Assembly (NCBI GenBank): GCA_903920145.1
Contig: CAIXKV010000081.1
Coordinates: 1-50,543, forward strand
DNA length: 50,543 nucleotides
Reading direction: 5' to 3'
Source: an uncultured Rhodospirillales bacterium
GTDB taxonomy: Bacteria; Pseudomonadota; Alphaproteobacteria; Azospirillales; Azospirillaceae
In this document: piece after piece, positions 45,497-50,543 of the stretch
Layout: each line of letters opens with the position of its first letter
Position numbering within the stretch: the first letter of the stretch is position 1
Notes under the pieces: model-generated
Told to the model about the DNA's origin: nothing
Databases searched by the model: none
Seen by the model: only the letters and a program-made list of their open reading frames with translations
Program-made: the position numbers and the translations under genes

Positions 45497-45802
45497 TTAC
45501 GATCTAATGGTAAAGAATCGTTCGAATTTAGCCATATCCATTAGCTTTCTGACTTCAGCTTTAGGATTTTCAATGATAAAATCTAGCCCTCTCTTTTTTG
45601 ATTCATCGCGAGCAATAATCAACATACCAAGCCCTGATGAGTCGATAATTTCAAGATCAGACATATCAAAAACCACCGATTCCCCTGCCGGCAAATCAAA
45701 GATTTTCATAATTTCCCGAAAGACTGCATGGTCAGAAAAACACATCCGACCAACAAGCGCAATTTTCACCATTCCAGGTGATTTTTTAATTTGATAATTC
45801 AT
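45497..45802 (-). CDS. STAS-domain anti-sigma-factor antagonist (RsbV-like)
   Basis: A 101-residue STAS domain. The phosphorylatable Ser lies in IIDSSGLGML (about residues 52-61), the classic SpoIIAA/RsbV position. It would alternate between phosphorylated and free states and so bind or release a kinase/anti-sigma partner. The PP2C protein encoded immediately downstream is the probable phosphatase. The expected Ser kinase (RsbW-like) is not in this window. AAAGGA precedes the ATG; the upstream ArsC-like gene ends 17 bases before. Confidence 0.93.
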   Translation of the reverse strand: MNYQIKKSPGMVKIALVGRMCFSDHAVFREIMKIFDLPAGESVVFDMSDLEIIDSSGLGMLIIARDESKKRGLDFIIENPKAEVRKLMDMAKFERFFTIRS

Positions 45803-45819
45803 CGATCTTAATCCTTTTT

Positions 45820-46338
45820 TTATTCTACATGCTCGTTGGACGCATGGGATCGCCCGATCAAATTCAAACGGCCATGCAGAGCTAAACGGTCAAGCCCTTC
45901 TAGACGCAGATTCGTGAAAATTTTTATCCGGCTTTCCAATTCAACATAAGCGCGCCGGAATGCTTTGATTTTTTTGTCTTCGGCCCCAACGAAAGCAACC
46001 GGGTCTTCGACGCCCCAATGGGCCGTCATGGGCCGACCAGGGAATACCGGACAGGTTTCCCTCATCGTCACGTCGCATACTGTGAAAACAAAATCAAAAA
46101 CAGGCGCATCCTCAACCACGAACTCATCCCAGCTCTTACTCCGAAGACTGCTAGTTTTATAATTCAGTCGTGCCAGTAATTCTAAAGTTAATGGATGAAT
46201 CGCACCTTTTGGATGGCTACCGGCACTGAATGCCCGAAATCGACCACCGCCATAGCGAGTCAGCGCACATTCAGCCATAATGCTGCGAGCTGAGTTGCCC
46301 AGACATAGAAAAAGAACATTGTAGATTTTTTCGGACAT
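45820..46338 (-). CDS. ArsC/LMW-PTP-family protein (arsenate reductase type)
   Basis: A 172-residue protein of the low-molecular-weight phosphatase fold. The P-loop is C12-L-G-N-S-A-R18-S. Two further cysteines at C88 (FTVCD) and C96 (ETCPVFPG) match the redox cascade of thioredoxin-coupled arsenate reductases, so reduction of arsenate is the natural call. No arsenite pump or ArsR lies nearby; instead the gene leads the STAS-RsbU operon. A regulatory phosphatase role remains possible. ATG at 46338 gives the normal N-terminus; one at 46377 adds 13 residues. The family is secure, the physiological role is not. Confidence 0.88.
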   Translation of the reverse strand: MSEKIYNVLFLCLGNSARSIMAECALTRYGGGRFRAFSAGSHPKGAIHPLTLELLARLNYKTSSLRSKSWDEFVVEDAPVFDFVFTVCDVTMRETCPVFPGRPMTAHWGVEDPVAFVGAEDKKIKAFRRAYVELESRIKIFTNLRLEGLDRLALHGRLNLIGRSHASNEHVE

Positions 46339-46524
46339 GGAACCAACACCATCAAGGTCAGGACAGGGCAAAGCCACCAGTCATGGTGATTTCTTTACCC
46401 CATCGCCTACAACAGTCTTATGACATCTTGATGACAAACCCGCAGAGTCACCGATAATTAATAAGTTATGGTGATTTCCAACATGTTTAGAAAAAACCAA
46501 CCAATCGAGAGACCCCCTCCGCCA

Positions 46525-48870
46525 TCACTCCTTCGCCACATAAGTATAGAATCGAATGGAACCATCAGCCTCGACTTCTCGATAAAGACCTTGGATTTCG
46601 TTATCAAAGCCTGGAAAAAGATTAGCCCCTCGCTCAAACACCTTGAGATACTCAATCATCGGCTGCGCTCGCTCATTAAGCCTTTCTCCTGGGACAATGG
46701 TGGCAATGCCAGGAGGGTAAACGACAAATAGAGTTGTCGCTATTCGACCTTCAATACGGTCAATAGGTAAATAATCAACTTTATTGCGCACCAATTGACG
46801 AGCTGCCACATGGGGCGGCATGACCATGGTCGGAAGATAATCAGGGCGAAACATCTTGCGTTGAAGATCACTCGTCTGAGAATCACGATAGAACGTATGC
46901 ATCTCAGCACACAGATCTCGCAAACGACGGCCCGCATAACGATGGGGACGACGCTTGACAAACTCTGGAATGGCATCTTCTAATAGCACATTATCGTCGT
47001 GTAACCGCTTAAATGCCACCAGGGCGCTCAAAAGCGTTCCTGCTTTACTGGATTCAACGCCTGGCGTTAGAAGAAAGAGCATAGAATTCAAATCATTCTT
47101 TTCTGGAACGATCTGATTTTCACGAAGATATTGGGAGATGACTGGGGCTGGAACGCCATGGTTGTCATAGGTGCCAGATCGACGATCAAAACCGGGGGTT
47201 AATAGAGTTAATTTATTAGGATCAGTCATGGCATAGCCGCTAGCCACATGACGAAAGCCATGCCAATTCGCATCCGGTGTCAATTCCCAAAAACGGGCAT
47301 TGGCAGCCAAAATATCGGTTGGAACATCTTCCCAAGCACAACTTTCTTGGTCATCAAGTGACAATTGAACTCTATCAGGAACAAACGGATCCACAAACCA
47401 GCGGCGAGCAGGATCGCTTTCTTTTTCTTCAAATTCACGACGGATAGTTCGTATTTTTTTACGTAATTCAATACCAAGACGAATGGTATCGTCCCATAGG
47501 ACTTCACCAGATCGCCCTTTCATCATTTGTGCGCCCACATCCAAAGAAGCGAACAACGGATAAAACGGCGATGTCGATGCGTGCTGTAAGAAGCTTTCAT
47601 TAAAGCGTCGATGTTCAACGCGCCTCTCTTGCCCTCGAATATGCGAATCTTTTATATGAATTTGTGAGGCTTGCGAGAAGCTGGCCAATTGCTTATGAGT
47701 CGATTGGGTCGCGATGATCCCTGGATCATTGGGGCCAAGCCGATTCAATCCCATGGCAAAACGCCCCCGGAACAGGGGATGAAACTTCATGAAACCAGCC
47801 CAGGCCTCGTCAAAGAGAATATAATCACAAAGGTGACCCAGTTTTTCCAAGATCAGCTCGGCGCTATAAATGGTTCCATCATAACTGCACTGTTCAATCA
47901 CCGCACACCGGAAGGGTCGTTGCTGCTGCCATGCATCAGGGTCCGAAACCAATGGATTCCGGCGAATTTTCTCCCGAATATGCGCTTCATCAAGAGCCTC
48001 GTAATCAATAGGACCAATTAAACCATGGGCGTTTCGGTCTGTTTCTAGGAAAATTGGAATGCCGCCACCCAATAAGAGGGCGCCATGATGGGCAGCTTTA
48101 TGATTGTTTCGATCAAAAAGAACCAAATCACCTTCTGCGACCAAAGCAGAAAGGACAATTTTATTCGATGCTGAAGTTCCATTTAATACAAAATAGGTCC
48201 GTTCAGCGCCAAAAATCTGCGCTGCTTCTTTTTGAGCCTGAAGTGCTGGACCTTCGTGAACCAGCAGGTCGCCTAAATCTAATACTGAATTATCGATGTC
48301 ATCACGAAATACGGCTTCTCCAAGATGTTCAACAAAGATACGTCCGATCGGACTCCTACGATAAAAAATACCCCCATTATGTCCCGGACAGGTCCAGAGC
48401 TGGTTGCCTTCTTCGGCATAATCGACCAGCGCCCCAAAGAATGGGGTTTTCAGAGTATCAGCATATTGTTTCAAGCGACTGACTAAATTTTTGGCGATAA
48501 ACTCGGGTGTCTCTTCCGCTAGAAAAACATAGCCATCGACATGATTCAACACGTCGACTGGGATGTTTTCAAACCGCTGCCGCCGCACCAACAGCATGAT
48601 TGGTGTTTCCAAACCGCGACGACGCACCAATTCGATTAAAGCCGCCGTCTTCCCATCCAGCCCCTTTTTGCTCCAATCAATAATCATACAGCCGATAGCG
48701 GCGTCAGTACGAATTGCAAGCTCGGCATCTTCCACCCGGCGCGCTTTAACCACTTGAAAACCGGCATGTTCGACTTGAGCAATGATCTGCTGAAGCCGCA
48801 CCCCTTCCAGGTCATTGACATCAAAAACCGGAGCGCACACCAAAAACGTGAAGTGCCTGAAGAAGTCCAT
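46525..48870 (-). CDS. Ornithine decarboxylase, biodegradative SpeC/SpeF type
   Basis: A 781-residue PLP enzyme of the Orn/Lys/Arg decarboxylase family. An N-terminal receiver-like wing domain (about residues 1-135) precedes the PLP core, whose Lys393 lies in STHKQLASFSQ. Text such as LGDLLVHEG, YFVLNGTSASNK, LFDRNNHK, GHLCDYILFDEAW and NGIVPEK matches ornithine decarboxylases SpeC/SpeF rather than AdiA or CadA. It would convert ornithine to putrescine and CO2, consuming a proton. A transporter gene (potE-like) is not adjacent. It is AT-richer than the 16-38 kb genes. Ornithine as substrate is a sequence-recall judgement and fairly sure. Confidence 0.88.
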   Translation of the reverse strand: MDFFRHFTFLVCAPVFDVNDLEGVRLQQIIAQVEHAGFQVVKARRVEDAELAIRTDAAIGCMIIDWSKKGLDGKTAALIELVRRRGLETPIMLLVRRQRFENIPVDVLNHVDGYVFLAEETPEFIAKNLVSRLKQYADTLKTPFFGALVDYAEEGNQLWTCPGHNGGIFYRRSPIGRIFVEHLGEAVFRDDIDNSVLDLGDLLVHEGPALQAQKEAAQIFGAERTYFVLNGTSASNKIVLSALVAEGDLVLFDRNNHKAAHHGALLLGGGIPIFLETDRNAHGLIGPIDYEALDEAHIREKIRRNPLVSDPDAWQQQRPFRCAVIEQCSYDGTIYSAELILEKLGHLCDYILFDEAWAGFMKFHPLFRGRFAMGLNRLGPNDPGIIATQSTHKQLASFSQASQIHIKDSHIRGQERRVEHRRFNESFLQHASTSPFYPLFASLDVGAQMMKGRSGEVLWDDTIRLGIELRKKIRTIRREFEEKESDPARRWFVDPFVPDRVQLSLDDQESCAWEDVPTDILAANARFWELTPDANWHGFRHVASGYAMTDPNKLTLLTPGFDRRSGTYDNHGVPAPVISQYLRENQIVPEKNDLNSMLFLLTPGVESSKAGTLLSALVAFKRLHDDNVLLEDAIPEFVKRRPHRYAGRRLRDLCAEMHTFYRDSQTSDLQRKMFRPDYLPTMVMPPHVAARQLVRNKVDYLPIDRIEGRIATTLFVVYPPGIATIVPGERLNERAQPMIEYLKVFERGANLFPGFDNEIQGLYREVEADGSIRFYTYVAKE

Positions 48871-48931
48871 GCCACGATCCTTGTCGGACGGATAAAACCA
48901 GAGGCGAGGTCACAGCATGACCCTCACAGAG

Positions 48932-49507
48932 TCATGACGGTTCTGTGAAACTTTCGTGAATTTTGACGGAGTCGGCCCCTGGCGCTCCAAGCGCCGGCTC
49001 CAGCGATCGCAACATCAGAACGCTGTCGCTCCAGTGGCCGAACTTAAAGCCCACTTCCCTCAACACCCCTGAACGTTCGAAACCAAAAGCCTCATGCAGA
49101 GCCAAAGATGGCGTATTGCTACTGTCGATAAAGGCAATCATCCGATGAAATCCGGCCTCGCTACATTGCTGGATCAAGGCAGGGAGAAGTAAGCGGCCAA
49201 TCCCCTGACGAAGATAATCTTTATGAATATAAATTGAGTGTTCGATGGTATAGCGATAAGCGGGGCGTTTGCGAAAGGGCGCTGCAAAGGCATACCCAAC
49301 CACGGCACCAGCGCAATCGGCCACAATATGAGGCATTTTGCGCTTAAGCATAACTTTCCGTCTGCGTTTTATTTCTCTCAGATGGAGTGGCTCTGCCTTA
49401 AAATCACCGATTCCCTGTTGAATATGATGGCTATAAATATCGATCATAAAGGGCACATCTTGATCGACCGAAGGCCGTAAAATAACCTTTTGAACCGAAT
49501 CTGACAT
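48932..49507 (-). CDS. GNAT-family N-acetyltransferase (phosphinothricin acetyltransferase-like)
   Basis: A 191-residue GNAT protein. The acetyl-CoA pyrophosphate loop reads R-Q-G-I-G-R-L-L (about residues 116-123), after the strand EHSIYIHKDYL; later ALHEAFGFERSGVLREVGFKFGHW is characteristic of the phosphinothricin/amino-acid N-acetyltransferase branch. The acceptor is unknown, possibly an amino acid or related amine. It lies just upstream of the ornithine decarboxylase on the same strand with a 61-base gap, so the two may be co-transcribed. No signal peptide. Confidence 0.88.
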   Translation of the reverse strand: MSDSVQKVILRPSVDQDVPFMIDIYSHHIQQGIGDFKAEPLHLREIKRRRKVMLKRKMPHIVADCAGAVVGYAFAAPFRKRPAYRYTIEHSIYIHKDYLRQGIGRLLLPALIQQCSEAGFHRMIAFIDSSNTPSLALHEAFGFERSGVLREVGFKFGHWSDSVLMLRSLEPALGAPGADSVKIHESFTEPS

Positions 49508-49698
49508 TTTTCGACCTCACACCGACAGCTAACCGCGACTCGCTGGCGGCAGAGATAGCCGGGCCGTCTAGCCGATGCAGGTTAAATTTTTGGGACAATG
49601 CGCCCGCACCCTCAATAATTGACAAGCCCGCGAGCTGTATGGTCTCTCAAATCCATCGTCGCTTGGTTTCCCCCTTTGGCTTCACCCTGGAGAGTCTC

Positions 49699-50187
49699 AT
49701 GACGCCGTTTCGCTCAACCATCGCCGTGCTGGCCCTGGCGGTGTTAACCGGCCCTGCTTTGGCCCATGACGCCAAGGTTGGCGCCATTGAAATCGAACAT
49801 CCCTGGGCGCGAGCAACCGCCCCCACGGCTCCGACCGGCGTTGTTTATCTTGAGCTGAAAAATGACGGTGAAACGGCGGATCGCCTAGTCTCGGCGGCCT
49901 CACCGGCGGCAACCACAGTGCAACTGCACACGCATATTCTGGAAGGGGGAGCCATGATGATGCGTGAAGTCAAAGCGATCGACCTCCCCTCCAAGGCGAC
50001 CGTTGAGCTGATTCCCAGCGGCCTGCATATCATGCTGATCGGACTGAAGAAGCCCCTGGTTAAGGATGAGGTCTTTCCTGTCACCCTGACCTTCGAAAAG
50101 GCCGGAACCGTCACGGTCGATGTGAAGACCGAAGGCCCCGGCGCCATGGGGCCAGCAGACGAAGAGACGGACGAGCACAAGCATTAA
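49699..50187 (+). CDS. PCu(A)C periplasmic copper chaperone
   Basis: A 162-residue exported protein. Signal peptide residues 1-22 (ALA/HD). The copper motif H-x10-M-x21-H-x-M is exact: H77, M88, H110, M112. These proteins carry Cu(I) in the periplasm to the Cu-A site of cytochrome oxidase, together with Sco. The C-terminus is His/Glu-rich (DEHKH). ATG at 49699 has GGAGAG 5-10 bases upstream; ATG at 49639 adds 20 unlikely residues. It is divergent from the GNAT gene and followed by two repeat copies. The call is secure. Confidence 0.93.
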   Translation: MTPFRSTIAVLALAVLTGPALAHDAKVGAIEIEHPWARATAPTAPTGVVYLELKNDGETADRLVSAASPAATTVQLHTHILEGGAMMMREVKAIDLPSKATVELIPSGLHIMLIGLKKPLVKDEVFPVTLTFEKAGTVTVDVKTEGPGAMGPADEETDEHKH

Positions 50188-50269
50188 GACCGGCGCCATC
50201 GCCTGCTCTGCCCGCACCCGCAAGAAGACTTTGCGAGGCGGGTAGAGCCGACGAAAAGTGAGCCCTATT

Positions 50270-50316
50270 TATACCAGCGAGCTTTCGACACATTAAAGCA
50301 GCCCCCCCTAGAGTCA
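50270..50316 (-). repeat. Composite hairpin repeat, copy R6 (degenerate)
   Basis: Reverse-complemented, this reads GTGACTCTAGGGGGG, then GCTGCTTTAATGTG and GAAAGCTCGCTGGTATAA: the lead, hairpin and tail of R1 with the GC-rich spacer deleted and the stem imperfect. It lies after the copper chaperone gene, opposite in orientation to R1. It explains most of the first part of the 50188-50543 gap. Confidence 0.75.
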
Positions 50317-50340
50317 CGGGGCTTCGCGCGCATGAGCGCG

Positions 50341-50425
50341 CGGGGCCGCCGTCGTGGCCCGAGGACCGGCACTGTGTTAGTGTTATACCATCGAGCCTTG
50401 ATGTTGACTCATCAAGGCTGCCCTC
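50341..50425 (-). repeat. Composite hairpin repeat, copy R7 (type 1 + type 2)
   Basis: GGCCGCCGTCGTGGCCCGAG and ACCGGCACTGTGTTAG (type-2 half) lead into TATACCATCG and a perfect 10-bp hairpin, AGCCTTGATG (50394-50403), loop TTGACT, CATCAAGGCT (50410-50419), then GCCCTC. It is the inverted form of R1/R2. The last 118 bases of the window hold nothing recognisable. Confidence 0.82.
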
Positions 50426-50543
50426 CAGCGGTTCTCAATGCGACTGAGTCGTGATCGCAGAAGGGCTCTGGTTGGCGGGGTGCTGGGGTGCGACAAAGCG
50501 ACTCTGGCAGGATAGGGGTGTGGCTGACGGGAGATAGATCTGA

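Noticed and set aside
45820-46338. Arsenic-resistance operon
   Set aside because: Only the ArsC-like gene is present; no arsR, arsB or acr3 lies near and the co-operonic genes are for partner switching.

Overview
The window looks like chromosomal DNA of a motile, free-living alphaproteobacterium, most like a Rhodospirillales/Magnetospirillum-type spirillum. The signs are four chemoreceptors, two hemerythrin-domain proteins, several c-di-GMP proteins, alphaproteobacterial-style HrpB and SMC, and mostly GC-rich coding DNA. The genus is inferred from gene content only. No rRNA, tRNA, CRISPR array, prophage or transposase was seen.

Layout. 0-8 kb: helicase HrpB (minus), a PagL-like outer-membrane lipid A deacylase, a DsbA-like thiol oxidoreductase and SMC. 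8-10.2 kb: a 2OG-Fe(II) oxygenase and a very AT-rich formylglycine-enzyme-like protein, a likely acquired pocket. 10.3-16 kb: an MCP with a C-terminal PilZ domain, a YchJ-type SEC-C protein, small unknown genes and a B12-binding radical SAM enzyme. 16-26 kb: an MsbA-like ABC exporter, a patatin-like phospholipase, small stress or envelope proteins (DUF2383, tandem PRC-barrel), YgfZ, a GT9-GT4 glycosyltransferase pair, a PilZ protein and a bacteriohemerythrin. 26-30 kb: YceI and a divergent LysR regulator with a palindromic operator between them, a diguanylate cyclase and a REC-PAS-PAS protein.

30.5-43.8 kb is the most notable block: a compact minus-strand chemosensory operon in the order MCP-hemerythrin, MCP-Cache, MCP-4HB, a protein with three CheW domains, CheB, a CheB-type stand-alone receiver, a long CheA, a divergent CheW and CheR. 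The three receptors share closely related signalling domains, so they probably form their own array. No CheD, CheZ, CheC or flagellar gene is present. Just upstream on the same strand lies a tight operon, ArsC-like phosphatase/reductase, STAS anti-sigma-factor antagonist and REC-PP2C (RsbU-like) phosphatase, which is a partner-switching module without its kinase. An ornithine decarboxylase, a GNAT acetyltransferase and a PCu(A)C copper chaperone finish the window.

Between genes there is a dispersed family of composite hairpin repeats with at least seven copies (8.0, 12.7, 14.0, 20.4, 22.1, 50.3 and 50.4 kb). They are built from two hairpin modules in varying order and orientation, and most sit just downstream of genes. 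With the triple-CheW chemosensory array and its neighbouring partner-switch operon, this family is the least ordinary content here.
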